Positions 1-8,349 of a DNA stretch of 64,000 nt are shown here, piece after piece. The notes under the pieces are model-generated. The model was not told the DNA's origin. It saw only the letters and a program-made list of their open reading frames with translations, and made no database searches. Position 1 is the stretch's first letter. Each line of letters starts with the position of its first letter. The DNA comes from Georgenia satyanarayanai (GTDB taxonomy: Bacteria > Actinomycetota > Actinomycetes > Actinomycetales > Actinomycetaceae). The translations under genes and the position numbers were made by a program. The stretch lies in NCBI RefSeq assembly GCF_023715365.1, contig NZ_JAMBNZ010000008.1, positions 1 to 64,000 on the forward strand. Direction: 5' to 3'.

Positions 1-123
1 CTCCCCGGCCATCGACTCCGCGTCGAACAGATCCCGCTGATCCCGCGATCTCCCCTGCATGCACCAATCGTTCCCGACCGCCGCCCGCACACCGGTCAGG
101 GACACGCATTCTTCAGCAGTCTC

Positions 124-1620
124 CTAGGCCGTGGCGCCGGCGTCGCGCTCCCGTCGCAGGGCCAGGGCGGCCCGTGCCTCGCCCATCTCGTCCCAGGGGA
201 GCGTCTCGGTGTCGCGCTCGAGCGTGGCCTCCGGGCCCTTGCCGGCGAGCACCACGGTGTCCTGCGGGCCGGCCTGACCCACGGCGTGGCGGATCGCCTC
301 GCGCCGGTCGCCGATGCTGACGAAGTTCGAGCGCCCGGCCTCGCGGGCGCCGCGCTCCATCTCGGTGAGGATGTCGGCCAGCGGAGTGTCCCGGTGGTCC
401 TCCTCGGTGAGGACGGCGACGTCGGCCATCCGGGTCGCCACCTCCCCCAGCGGGGCGCGCTTGGAGGGGTCGCGCGGGCCGCCGGCGGACCCGATGACCA
501 CCCACAGGCGGCCCTCGGTGGTGACGCGCACGGTGGCCAGCGCCTTGTCGAGGCTCGGCGGGGTGTGGGCGAAGTCGACGATGACGCGCGGGTCGCCGTC
601 CTGGCGCTCGCACATCTCCATGCGCCCGGGCACGCCGGGGAAGGTCGCCAGTCCGGCGACGAGCTCCGCGAGCGGGACGCCGGCCGCGTGGACCCCGGCC
701 ATGGCGGCGAGCGCGTTGGCGACGTTGAAGCGGCCAATCATCGGCAGCACAGCGGCCGCGGAGCCGGCCGGGGTGTGGACGGTGAAGCGCAGGTCGTCCG
801 GGCCCTCGACGACGTCCGCGGCCCACCAGTCGGCCCGCTGCCCCTCGGCGCTGTACGTGGTGCGGCTGGGGGCCATCGGCAGCAGCTGCTCGGTCCACGG
901 GTCGTCGGCGTTGAGGACGGCGTGCCGGGCGCGCTGGACGAGGAGGGACTTGTCGGCGAAGTACTGCTCCATCGTCCCGTGGAAGTCGAGGTGCTCCCCG
1001 GTGAGGTTGGTCCAGATGGCGACGTCGAAGTCGACGCCGCGGACGCGGTCCAGGGCCAGCGCGTGGCTGGAGGCCTCGACGACGGCGTCCGTCGCCGCGT
1101 GGTCGACCAGCTCGCGGAGGATCTGCTGGACCTGCGGCGCCTCGGGCGTGGTGAAGTGGGTCGGCGGCTGGCGCAGCACGCCGTCCGGCAGCTCGTAGCC
1201 GATCGTCGAGAGCAGCCCGGTGGGGCGGCCGGCGCTGCGCAGGAGGTGGCGCGCGAGGGCGGACGTCGTCGTCTTGCCGTCGGTGCCGGTGACGCCGAGG
1301 ACGGTGAGCTCGCGGCTGGGATGTCCGGCGAGCACCGACGCGGCGTCGGCGAGGGCGGCCCGGGCGCCCGCCACCCGCAGGTACGGGACTGGGCAGGTGA
1401 CGCCGTCGGGCAGGCCCTCACCGATGACGACGACGGCGCCGCGCCCGACGGCGTCGCCGATGAAGCCGTGGCCGTCGGCGCGCGCGCCGCGAACGGCGAC
1501 GAAGACGTCGCCGGGGCCGGCCCAGTCGGCCTGGTGGGTGGCGCCGCGGACCTCGGTCGAGGGGTCCGCCCCTGAGGGCAGCTCGAGGTCCAGCGCGGCA
1601 GCCAGGTCACCAAGTCTCAT
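124..1620 (-). CDS. murE: MurE-like Mur ligase (UDP-MurNAc-tripeptide synthetase family)
   Basis: This 498-residue cytoplasmic ligase should add the third amino acid to UDP-MurNAc-L-Ala-D-Glu in peptidoglycan synthesis. It has the Mur P-loop TGTDGKTTT at residues 111-119, EASSHAL at 182-188, TNLTGEHLDFHG near 204-215, a candidate carbamylated lysine in FADKS (K224), and VDFAHTP near 348-354. The DNPR motif of diaminopimelate-adding enzymes is missing; the equivalent stretch reads TEEDHRDT at 405-412. The third amino acid therefore cannot be assigned: lysine or another diamine is possible, or this may be a second MurE-type paralogue. It stands alone, 36 nt after carD, not in a division/cell-wall cluster. 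Its ATG has no Shine-Dalgarno but follows a TAGGCT box by 7 nt, suggesting its own leaderless transcript. Family assignment is firm; substrate is not. Confidence 0.88.
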   Translation of the reverse strand: MRLGDLAAALDLELPSGADPSTEVRGATHQADWAGPGDVFVAVRGARADGHGFIGDAVGRGAVVVIGEGLPDGVTCPVPYLRVAGARAALADAASVLAGHPSRELTVLGVTGTDGKTTTSALARHLLRSAGRPTGLLSTIGYELPDGVLRQPPTHFTTPEAPQVQQILRELVDHAATDAVVEASSHALALDRVRGVDFDVAIWTNLTGEHLDFHGTMEQYFADKSLLVQRARHAVLNADDPWTEQLLPMAPSRTTYSAEGQRADWWAADVVEGPDDLRFTVHTPAGSAAAVLPMIGRFNVANALAAMAGVHAAGVPLAELVAGLATFPGVPGRMEMCERQDGDPRVIVDFAHTPPSLDKALATVRVTTEGRLWVVIGSAGGPRDPSKRAPLGEVATRMADVAVLTEEDHRDTPLADILTEMERGAREAGRSNFVSIGDRREAIRHAVGQAGPQDTVVLAGKGPEATLERDTETLPWDEMGEARAALALRRERDAGATA

Positions 1621-1627
1621 GCGGCCA

Positions 1628-1633
1628 AGCCTA
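1628..1633 (-). promoter_or_regulatory. Putative -10 box of a leaderless murE transcript
   Basis: Read on the minus strand, TAGGCT is followed by 7 nt and then the murE ATG, with no ribosome binding site between. The spacing fits a transcript that begins at the start codon. The same geometry recurs at seven other genes here. Confidence 0.4.
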
Positions 1634-1656
1634 GGTGTCCCCAGCGGGGCGGCCGA

Positions 1657-2181
1657 TCAGCTCGCGGTGGCGAGCTCCTGTCCGATGGCGGGACGGACAC
1701 CCTCGAGGATCGCGGCGTCGACCATGGCGGCGATTTCCTCCTCCGTCTGGGACAGGACGAGGGCGAGCTCGGTGACGAAGGGGCCGCTCGCGTCGCGCAG
1801 CAGCTTCATCTCCCCGAAGGCGAGGCGCTTCTCCTCGTTGCTCCGGGTGAGGTCGCGGATGAGGGCGGCGATGATGAGGATCTCACCGGTGCGCAGGCGG
1901 TCGCCGTTGGCCTTGATGCGGCGGGACCAGACGGTCTCCTGCTCGGGGCTCGGCGCGAGGAGGACGTCGAGGATCTCCCGGACACCCTTGAGGTCCACGG
2001 CGGGACGTACCCCGACCTCGGCGGCGCGGTTCTCCGGCATCGTGACCTCGAGGTCGGAGTTGTGGACGTCGAGCTCCACGTAGGTCACCTTCTCCTTGCG
2101 GATGGTGCGCGTGGAGACCTTCTTGACCGTCGCCGGTCCGTGATGGGGGTGGACGACAACCTGACCAGTGGTGAAATTCAA
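1657..2181 (-). CDS. carD: CarD-family RNA polymerase-binding transcription regulator
   Basis: This 174-residue protein matches CarD, the actinobacterial factor that binds the RNA polymerase beta subunit and stabilises open promoter complexes. The N-terminal Tudor-like polymerase-interaction domain is recognisable from GQVVVHPHHG near residues 6-15. The C-terminal half is helical and basic (SRRIKANGDRLRTGE, then RDLTRSNEEKRLAFGEMKLL). Length is close to the mycobacterial protein. The start codon is TTG, preceded by GAAGGG at a usable distance; no ATG or GTG gives a better N-terminus. It is followed by murE and preceded by a 269-bp intergenic region that probably holds its promoter. CarD is normally essential and linked to stress and rRNA control. 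Confidence 0.93.
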   Translation of the reverse strand: MNFTTGQVVVHPHHGPATVKKVSTRTIRKEKVTYVELDVHNSDLEVTMPENRAAEVGVRPAVDLKGVREILDVLLAPSPEQETVWSRRIKANGDRLRTGEILIIAALIRDLTRSNEEKRLAFGEMKLLRDASGPFVTELALVLSQTEEEIAAMVDAAILEGVRPAIGQELATAS

Positions 2182-2377
2182 CGCGTGACCCTTCGCTAAA
2201 AGAGCGCCACACTCGGTGCCGGCAATACCTGGAAAAGGAAACCGACGACTGTCTCAAACCGCCCTACCGCTGATTTCCCGACATCGTCCGGGCGGTATGA
2301 GGACACGGAGGAATTCGCAGCCACATCCAGTGGGAGCGCCCGACCTCCGCGAGCCAGCGCATATCATCATCGCATAT

Positions 2378-2395
2378 CTGGCAACAAATTGCCAG
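2378..2395. repeat. Inverted repeat in the carD-rtcB intergenic region
   Basis: CTGGCAA and TTGCCAG flank a 4-nt loop (CAAA), a perfect 7-bp inverted repeat in an AT-richer patch between the rtcB stop and the carD start. Just to its left GCATATC occurs twice. It could be the rtcB terminator or an operator upstream of carD; there is no clear T-tract to decide. Confidence 0.4.
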
Positions 2396-2450
2396 CCCGT
2401 GCCCTGCCCCACATTTTCGCCAATGCGCAACCGGGGCCGGGGCTGGCGGC

Positions 2451-3638
2451 TCACTGGCCCTTGACGTTGACGAGCTGCCGCAGCACGTGGTCCACGGAGA
2501 CGAGGTCGGCAGCGTCGGCCATGACGACGTCGACGTCCTTGTAGGCGTCGGGGATCTCGTCGACGAAGGCGGCGAGGTCGCGGTACTCGATCCCCGCCAT
2601 CCGCCGTCGCAGGTCGGCCTGGGTGAAGGTGCGTCGCGCCTGGGTCCGGGAGTAGGCGCGCCCGGCGCCGTGCGGGGCGGAGCACAGGGACATCTCGTTC
2701 CCCTTGCCGGTGACGACGTAGGAGGCCGTGCCCATCGAGCCCGGGATGAGCCCGCGCACCCCCTCGTGGGCCGCGATGGCCCCCTTGCGCGAGACGAGAC
2801 GGCGGCCGCCGGCGTGCTGCTCGACGGCGGTGTAGTTGTGGTGGCAGTTGACCTCGTCGAGGCGCTGCACGTCCTCGTCGAGGAAGCGGCCCAGCTCCTC
2901 GACGACGCGGTCCATCATCACCTCGCGGTTGTGGCGGGCGAACTCCTGGGCCCAGTGGAGATGAGAGAGGTAGGTGTGGAACTCGGCGTCCTCCTCGGTG
3001 AGGTAGGCGAGGTTGCGGTCGGCGAGGTGGTCCCCGCGGCGGTCGGCGACCCGCTGGGCGGCGGTGATGAAGCGGCGGGCGATCTGGTTGCCCACCCCGC
3101 GGCTGCCCGAGTGGAGGAAGGTCCACACCCGACCCTCCTCGTCGGCCGTCACCTCGATGAAGTGATTCCCGCCGCCGAGCGAGCCGAGCTGCAGGCGCCA
3201 GTTCTTCGCGTAGGTCTCCGGGACGACGTTCTCGTCACGGGCGAGGCGCTCGAGCTCGGTGACCGCCTGCGGCGCGCGGCCCCACACCTTGCGGTTGTAG
3301 TTGCCGGGACTGAGCGGCACCGCACGCTCGATCGCCTCGCGCAGGACGGCGAGCGGCCTCCGGACCCCGCGGAGGCGCTCGACGGTGAACTGGGTGCGCA
3401 CGGCGACCATCCCGCAACCGATGTCCACGCCCACCGCGGCGGGGATGACCGCCCCCACCGTGGGGATGACCGAGCCGACGGTAGCGCCCATGCCGACGTG
3501 CGCGTCGGGCATGAGGGCCACGTGCGGGTCGACGATGGGCAGTTCGGCGGTGAGACGGGCCTGGGCCAGGGCCTGGGGGTCGATGATCGAGGCCCAGGAG
3601 TACAGCTTGTCCGTGACGCGCTCCATGCCAACGACCAT
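2451..3638 (-). CDS. rtcB: RtcB family RNA ligase
   Basis: About 395 residues. RtcB joins RNA 2',3'-cyclic phosphate or 3'-phosphate ends to 5'-hydroxyl ends using GTP and Mn2+, in tRNA splicing or RNA repair. Diagnostic motifs are present: MPDAHVGMGATVGSVIP near the N-terminus, GVDIGCGM with the metal-binding cysteine, LGGGNHFIE, HSGSRG, GSMGTASYV and SAPHGAGRAYSR, which carries the histidine that is guanylylated. The start is uncertain: ATG at 3638 or at 3626, the latter giving the usual METRVTDKLYSW-like N-terminus; neither has a strong ribosome site. No archease gene or RtcR-type regulator lies nearby. A 269-bp gap separates it from carD, so cotranscription is doubtful. Confidence 0.93.
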   Translation of the reverse strand: MVVGMERVTDKLYSWASIIDPQALAQARLTAELPIVDPHVALMPDAHVGMGATVGSVIPTVGAVIPAAVGVDIGCGMVAVRTQFTVERLRGVRRPLAVLREAIERAVPLSPGNYNRKVWGRAPQAVTELERLARDENVVPETYAKNWRLQLGSLGGGNHFIEVTADEEGRVWTFLHSGSRGVGNQIARRFITAAQRVADRRGDHLADRNLAYLTEEDAEFHTYLSHLHWAQEFARHNREVMMDRVVEELGRFLDEDVQRLDEVNCHHNYTAVEQHAGGRRLVSRKGAIAAHEGVRGLIPGSMGTASYVVTGKGNEMSLCSAPHGAGRAYSRTQARRTFTQADLRRRMAGIEYRDLAAFVDEIPDAYKDVDVVMADAADLVSVDHVLRQLVNVKGQ

Positions 3639-3690
3639 GGCAGGTCCGCGGCTGCCCGGCACGGGCAGGTGCACCGGCCGCCGCGACCGG

Positions 3691-4899
3691 TCAGACGCGG
3701 GCCAGCACCGGGGCGGCGCGCACCTGGTCCTCGAGCAGCGTGGGACGGCAGGCGACGAAGCCGCTGACGAGGAGCACGGCGAGACTGGCGAAGAGGACGA
3801 CGAAGGCCCCCGCCCACGACCCGGAGCGGGCGTAGAGCGCACCGACGCCGAAGGGGCCGATGCACGCGATCGCGTAGCCGCCGCCCTGCATCGCCCCGGA
3901 CAGCACCGTGGAGCCCGCCGTCGTACGTGTGCGGGCGTTGACGAGGGTGAGGCACAGCGGGAAGGTGCTCACGCCGAGGCCGAGGAGCACCACCCAGATG
4001 ACAGCGCCGGCGTCGGGCGAGAGCAGGAGGCCGGCATAGCCAGCCACCATGGCTGCGGTGCACACGACGACGATGACGAAGGGGTTGCGAAGCCGGATCG
4101 CCAGGGGCGGGACGACGAACGCGGCGGGCAGCCCGATGACCGAGAAGAGCGCGACGAGCGCGCCGCCTGACTCGGGGTCGGCGCCCGCGTCGATGAGGAT
4201 CGCCGGGAGCCAGGTGAAGATCGCGTGGACGTTGAGGCTGGTGATGCCCATCATGAGCACGAGCGACCACAGCAGCGGCGTGCGCCACGCGCCGTGCAGC
4301 CGCTGCGGCCCGGTCTCCACCGGCGCCGCGGCGCCGCCCGCACGTGCGGCCAGGACGACCCAGAGCACGACGGCGACGGCGGTCGTCGTCGCCCACATCG
4401 CGATGGCCCACCGCCACCCGGCGACGAGCGCCACCGGGACGGCCGCGAGGGGGGCGACGAACTGGCCCACCTGCAGGAGCGCGATGTACATCGAGCTCAC
4501 CGCCTTGAGGTGCGCCGAGAAGTACTTCTTCACGAGCGGGATGACCAGGACGTTGGACGCCCCGACCCCGACGAACGCGACGACGGTGGAGGCGACGAGC
4601 ATGCCGGTCGACGGCGCCAGCGCCCGCAGCACGATGCCGCCGGTGGTGAGGGCGACGGCGATCGCGATGGTGCGCTCCAGGCCGAGGCGGCGGGCCACGG
4701 GAGCCGCGACCAGCCCGAAGACGGCGAAGCAGGCCGTGACGATCGTGCCGAACACCCCGTACAGGGACGGCCCGAAGTCGAGGTCGGCGCCGATCGTGTC
4801 GAGCAGCGGCGTGAACCCGGTGACCGCAGTGCGGAGATTGAGCGCGGTCAGGACGATTGCCAGGAGGGGCAGCACGCTCGCCCGGGCCTTGTCGCTCAT
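3691..4899 (-). CDS. MFS transporter, CynX/NimT-like
   Basis: This 402-residue membrane protein has about twelve hydrophobic segments. It resembles the CynX (cyanate)/NimT branch of the major facilitator superfamily, with the characteristic N-terminus VLTALNLRTAVTGFTPLL and the loop NARTRTTAGSTVLSGAMQGG in the second half. The substrate is unknown; homologues export or import small anions and drugs such as nitroimidazole. The ATG at 4899 is chosen because homology begins there. It is divergent from a FadR-type GntR gene whose start lies only 27 bp away, so the promoters must overlap and the regulator probably controls this transporter. Confidence 0.85.
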   Translation of the reverse strand: MSDKARASVLPLLAIVLTALNLRTAVTGFTPLLDTIGADLDFGPSLYGVFGTIVTACFAVFGLVAAPVARRLGLERTIAIAVALTTGGIVLRALAPSTGMLVASTVVAFVGVGASNVLVIPLVKKYFSAHLKAVSSMYIALLQVGQFVAPLAAVPVALVAGWRWAIAMWATTTAVAVVLWVVLAARAGGAAAPVETGPQRLHGAWRTPLLWSLVLMMGITSLNVHAIFTWLPAILIDAGADPESGGALVALFSVIGLPAAFVVPPLAIRLRNPFVIVVVCTAAMVAGYAGLLLSPDAGAVIWVVLLGLGVSTFPLCLTLVNARTRTTAGSTVLSGAMQGGGYAIACIGPFGVGALYARSGSWAGAFVVLFASLAVLLVSGFVACRPTLLEDQVRAAPVLARV

Positions 4900-4914
4900 G
4901 TCGAACCCCAAAGG

Positions 4915-4920
4915 TAGGAT
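4915..4920 (+). promoter_or_regulatory. Putative -10 box of the leaderless GntR transcript
   Basis: TAGGAT lies 6 nt upstream of the ATG at 4927, with no separate Shine-Dalgarno. This supports the long form of the regulator despite the very short divergent gap. Confidence 0.4.
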
Positions 4921-4926
4921 GATGGG

Positions 4927-5625
4927 ATGAATCGGGCAGACACTAGCGCACACCAGGCACCCCTGCGCAAGGCGCCGAGCATGACCGACACCGTCACGGC
5001 GCGCTTCCACGAGGCGGTCGCGTCCGGGGAGTGGCCCGTCGGCGAGCGGATCCCGGTCGAGGCCGAGCTCATGGCGTGGGTCGGCGCCGGGCGCAACACC
5101 GTGCGCGAGGCGGTCCAGTCGCTCGTCCAGGCCGGGCTCGTCCGCCGGGAGCAGGGACGCGGAACCTTCGTCATCGCCCGCTCCGAGCTCGCCACCACGC
5201 TGACCCGCCGGGCGACCCGTGCCCACCGCCGCGACGGCCTCGAGCTGCGCGCGGCCCTCGACGGCGCAGCGGCGCGGATCGCCGCGCAGCGCCGGGAGGA
5301 CGCGGACGTCGCGGCCCTGCGGGAAGCCCTAGACGCGCGGGCCCGCGCCTGGGAGCAGGCCGACCACCAGGTCCGCATCGCCGCCGACCTCGCGCTGCAC
5401 CGCGCCGTCGTCGCCGCCACGCACAACGAGCTCTTCACCGAGCTCTACGACGGGCTCGTCCCGCTCTACGAGGAGGTGCTCGCGGACGACGTCGACGAGG
5501 ACGAGGACCCGCACGCGGACCAGCACGAGCGCCTCGTCCACGCGATCGTCGACCGGCGACCGGCCGACGCGGAGTCCGCGGTCGTCGACATCCTCGCGCC
5601 CCTCATCGACGAGCTCCCCCGCTGA
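4927..5625 (+). CDS. FadR-subfamily GntR transcriptional regulator
   Basis: A 232-residue DNA-binding regulator. The winged helix is seen at GEWPVGERIPVEAEL...VGAGRNTVREAVQSLVQAG, followed by the wing REQGRGTFVI. The C-terminal FCD domain is all-helical and acidic, with a metal-type histidine pattern (LALHRAVVAATHN, then HERLVHAI). The ligand is unknown. Divergence from the CynX-like transporter suggests it regulates that gene. The ATG at 4927 is supported by a TAGGAT box; an internal ATG at 4981 with AAGG upstream would give a shorter protein closer to family length. Confidence 0.88.
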   Translation: MNRADTSAHQAPLRKAPSMTDTVTARFHEAVASGEWPVGERIPVEAELMAWVGAGRNTVREAVQSLVQAGLVRREQGRGTFVIARSELATTLTRRATRAHRRDGLELRAALDGAAARIAAQRREDADVAALREALDARARAWEQADHQVRIAADLALHRAVVAATHNELFTELYDGLVPLYEEVLADDVDEDEDPHADQHERLVHAIVDRRPADAESAVVDILAPLIDELPR

Positions 5626-5642
5626 CCTGGCAGGCTGCTGCC

Positions 5643-6215
5643 ATGCCTGCTGACCGGCGTCCCACGCGCGAGGAGCTGCTCGCCTCGGCCGACCGCACCC
5701 TCCCGCTCGTCGTCGCGCCGGGGCTGCGGGTGCTCTTCTGCGGGATCAATCCCGGCCTGTACTCGGCATGGTCGGGGCACCACTTCGCGCGGCCGGGCAA
5801 TCGCTTCTGGCCGGCGCTGCACCGCTCCGGCTTCACGCCGCGCCAGCTCCACCCCTCCGAGCAGGAGGAGCTGCTCTCGCTCGGGCTGGGGGTGACAAAC
5901 GTCGTCGAGCGCGCGTCGGCAACCGCCGCGGAGCTCTCCTCCGCCGAGCTGCGCGCGGGCGGGGAGCGGCTGCGGGCCGAGGTCGCGGAGCACCGCCCCG
6001 AGTGGCTGGCCGTGCTCGGCGTCACCGCCTACCGCACGGCCTTCGACCGGCCGCGCGCGACCTACGGGCAGCAGGACGTGCGCCTGGGGTCGACCCGGGT
6101 GTGGGTGCTGCCCAACCCGAGCGGCCTCAACGCCCACTTCACGCCGGCGCGACTGGCGGCGGCCTTCGCCGAGCTGCGCCGCGCCGTCGAGAGGCGCGGC
6201 GCAAACCCGACCTGA
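5643..6215 (+). CDS. mug: Mug-family G/U mismatch-specific DNA glycosylase
   Basis: This 190-residue enzyme belongs to uracil-DNA glycosylase family 2, removing uracil or ethenocytosine opposite G. Motif 1 is FCGINPGLYSAW (residues 36-47), holding the catalytic-type asparagine. Motif 2 is LPNPSGLNAHFT near 158-169, the intercalating loop. FARPGNRFWPAL follows motif 1 as in E. coli Mug. It starts 18 nt after the GntR stop, so it is probably read from the same transcript without functional connection. Confidence 0.93.
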   Translation: MPADRRPTREELLASADRTLPLVVAPGLRVLFCGINPGLYSAWSGHHFARPGNRFWPALHRSGFTPRQLHPSEQEELLSLGLGVTNVVERASATAAELSSAELRAGGERLRAEVAEHRPEWLAVLGVTAYRTAFDRPRATYGQQDVRLGSTRVWVLPNPSGLNAHFTPARLAAAFAELRRAVERRGANPT

Positions 6216-6225
6216 GCAGGGCGGT

Positions 6226-6405
6226 CTAGCCGGACTTGCGACGGAAGGTGCGCTTGCCTCCGCCGTTGACCTGGCTCCCGTGAACCGTGCCGGGGTTCTG
6301 CTGCGCCTGGTGGTTCTGGTGCGCGCGCTCGTTCTTGCGCTCGAGCGCCTGACGCATCTTCTCCTTGGCCGTCTCGGGCTTCGGTTCGGGCGTGGTGTCA
6401 GCCAT
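6226..6405 (-). CDS. DUF5302 family small protein
   Basis: A 59-residue basic, hydrophilic protein. It resembles the small actinobacterial DUF5302 family: an acidic and proline-containing start, KEKMRQALERKN in the middle, then a polar H/N/Q-rich stretch and a C-terminus ending KRTFRRKSG. No membrane segment or cysteine is present. GGAGG sits 7 nt upstream of the ATG at 6405, favouring this start over a longer form from 6459. Function is unknown. It is convergent with mug, with a 10-bp gap. Confidence 0.8.
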   Translation of the reverse strand: MADTTPEPKPETAKEKMRQALERKNERAHQNHQAQQNPGTVHGSQVNGGGKRTFRRKSG

Positions 6406-6496
6406 CGTCCCTCCAGGTGTCTCGTGGGCGAAGCGGTCCTGGCCAGCCTGCCCTGCCACGGCGCCGATAGCCAGGACTTAACGCGCGCGGCGGAGC

Positions 6497-7630
6497 TCAG
6501 TGCGTCAGCTCGGCCAGCCGCTGACGCGCCTCCTCGACGGCGTGGCGGGCGGCCTCCTCACGGGCCTCGGCGTCCTCCCGCTCCTCGGCGGCCTGCGCCC
6601 GCTCCTCGTCCAGCTCCGCGAGCTGCTCCTCCAGCCGCTCGAGCTCACGGCGCAACTCCTCGGTCCGGGCGGCGGCATGGAGCACCTGCGCCTCGATGCG
6701 CGAGAGCTCCTCGGTGGCGTCCTCGAGCTCGGTGCGGGCGTGCTCGGCCACGCGCTCCCGGGCACGGAGCTCGCGCTCCGCGCGCCTGGTCTCGCGGGCG
6801 GTGTCCGCCGGCTCGGGCGTGGGCTCGGGGGCGCTGCGGCGGGTACGGCCGATCGCCCGGTGCGGCCGGGTCTGCTGCTCCGGCTCCTCGTCAGGCTCAG
6901 CACTGCGGGGCCGGCGGCTGATCGCCCGACGCGGCGGCGTCTGCTCCTCCGGCTCCTCCTCGCGCTCCGTGCTGCGGGGCCGGCGGCTGATCGCCCGACG
7001 CGGCTTGTCGTCATCGTCCTCCGCCGCCGGTTGCTTCTTCGCGGGGGCTACGGGACGGGTGTGCCGTGCCGGGCGGGGCGGAGCCGCGGGCTCCTCCTCC
7101 GGCTCGGCGGCCTCGACGGCGCCGGGCACACCGAGCGCCTCCTCGAGGCCACCGCTCGGCTCGAGGGCCCGGACGAGCAGCAGGCTGCGCACCGCCCGCT
7201 CGGCGGCACGGTCGATGACGACGGCGGACCACGTCGCCTCCACCTGCTCCTGCGCCGCCCCGGACAGCCCGACGCCCCGCTCCTCCGCCAGCCGCGCCGC
7301 CGTGCGGGTCACTGCACCGGTCAGCTCCCGCCGGCGCCTGCTCAGCGCCCGCAGCTCGGCCGGGTCCGCGGCGACCTGGGCCACCCGCAGCTCGGCGCCC
7401 AGCTGGCCGAGGGCATCGAGGTCCTCCGGGTGCACCCGGGCCACCGCGCCTACCGCCCACGCCGCGACCGAGGCCTTGGGCAGCGCCTTGACGGCCGTGG
7501 CCAGCTCCCGGTCGCCGGCCCGGCGCGTCGCGCCGGCGCGCGCGTTGCGGGTCGCGATGAACTCGGCCGGCGGGTGGGCGTAGAGCTCCCGCGCGACGGT
7601 CGCCAGCTCGGCGTCGGGGGTCTCGGTCAC
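6497..7630 (-). CDS. Uncharacterised protein with tandem basic repeats and C-terminal coiled coil
   Basis: 377 residues from a GTG start. The N-terminal ~160 residues are alanine-rich and helical (VARELYAHPPAEFIATRN, then KALPKASVAAWAVG). The middle holds three imperfect repeats of about 25 residues, each with RRAISRRPRS or RAIGRTRRS followed by an E/P/Q-rich spacer. The last ~110 residues are a strongly predicted coiled coil (long E/R/A/L heptads). No signal peptide or membrane segment is visible. I recall similar unnamed actinobacterial proteins but no function. A CACGCT box lies 6 nt before the GTG, a weak leaderless candidate. It is divergent from the SMR operon across 63 bp. Confidence 0.75.
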   Translation of the reverse strand: MTETPDAELATVARELYAHPPAEFIATRNARAGATRRAGDRELATAVKALPKASVAAWAVGAVARVHPEDLDALGQLGAELRVAQVAADPAELRALSRRRRELTGAVTRTAARLAEERGVGLSGAAQEQVEATWSAVVIDRAAERAVRSLLLVRALEPSGGLEEALGVPGAVEAAEPEEEPAAPPRPARHTRPVAPAKKQPAAEDDDDKPRRAISRRPRSTEREEEPEEQTPPRRAISRRPRSAEPDEEPEQQTRPHRAIGRTRRSAPEPTPEPADTARETRRAERELRARERVAEHARTELEDATEELSRIEAQVLHAAARTEELRRELERLEEQLAELDEERAQAAEEREDAEAREEAARHAVEEARQRLAELTH

Positions 7631-7693
7631 GGCCGTAGCGTGGCACGGAAGCCCCGGCCCGCGCCCTCCCAGCGGCTCTGGGAGGATCGCCCG

Positions 7694-8032
7694 GTGACCT
7701 GGCTCCTCCTGGCCGGCGCCATCGTGTGCGAGGTGACCGGCTCCCTGTCCCTGCGTGCCGCCGTCGACGACCCACGCTGGTACGCGCTCGTCGTCGTCGG
7801 CTACGTCTCCGCCTTCCTCTTCCTCGCGGCGGTGCTGCGCCGCGGGATGCCGCTGGGCGTCGCCTACGGCATCTGGGGTGCCACCGGGGTGGCGCTGACC
7901 GCGGCGCTGTCCGCGGTGATCTTCGGTGAGCCCCTCACGCTCCTCATGGCGGCGGGGATCGTGCTCATCATCGGCGGCGTCCTGCTCGTCGAGGTGGGCT
8001 CCCACCGGGCGACCGAGGCGGTGGACGCCTGA
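7694..8032 (+). CDS. SMR-family multidrug efflux subunit 1
   Basis: A 112-residue protein with four membrane helices, of the EmrE/SugE small multidrug resistance family, which exchange protons for cationic compounds. The essential membrane glutamate is kept at E13 in AGAIVCEVTGS; the GVAYGIWGATGVALTA segment and C-terminal helix are typical. GTG start at 7694. It overlaps the next SMR gene by one base, so the two probably form a paired heteromeric pump as in EbrAB or YkkCD. Confidence 0.9.
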   Translation: MTWLLLAGAIVCEVTGSLSLRAAVDDPRWYALVVVGYVSAFLFLAAVLRRGMPLGVAYGIWGATGVALTAALSAVIFGEPLTLLMAAGIVLIIGGVLLVEVGSHRATEAVDA

Positions 8033-8349
8033 TGGGCTGGCTGTTCCTCACCGGCTCGATCCTCGCCGAGGTCACCGCCACGCTCTCCCTGCGCGCCAGC
8101 GTCGACGGGCGCAAGGCGTGGCTCGCCGTCGTCGGCGTCGGCTACCTCGTCGCCTTCACGCTGCTGTCCCTCACCCTGCAGGCCGGCATTGGGATCGGTG
8201 TCGCGTACGGGATCTGGACCGCCGTCGGGGTCGCGCTCACCGGAGTCGGGAGTAGGGTGCTCTTCGACGAGCCGCTCACGCGGATGATGGTCGGTGGCAT
8301 CGTCCTCATCGCCGCGGGGGTCCTCCTCGTGGAGCTGGGAGCGCAGTGA
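8032..8349 (+). CDS. SMR-family multidrug efflux subunit 2
   Basis: A 105-residue, four-helix partner of the preceding gene, again with the key glutamate at position 13 (GSILAEVTATLS) and GVAYGIWTAVGVALTG. Its ATG overlaps the upstream stop (TGATG) and its stop overlaps the methyltransferase GTG (GTGA). Two unequal SMR subunits in tandem usually insert in opposite orientations and act together. Substrate unknown. Confidence 0.9.
   Translation: MGWLFLTGSILAEVTATLSLRASVDGRKAWLAVVGVGYLVAFTLLSLTLQAGIGIGVAYGIWTAVGVALTGVGSRVLFDEPLTRMMVGGIVLIAAGVLLVELGAQ

Noticed and set aside
1-123. Left-edge sequence
   Set aside because: No gene or RNA recognised; too short to decide what it belongs to.
286-1575. 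Long plus-strand open frames across murE
   Set aside because: Antisense shadows produced by high GC at third positions; no ribosome site and no family resemblance, while murE is well supported on the other strand.
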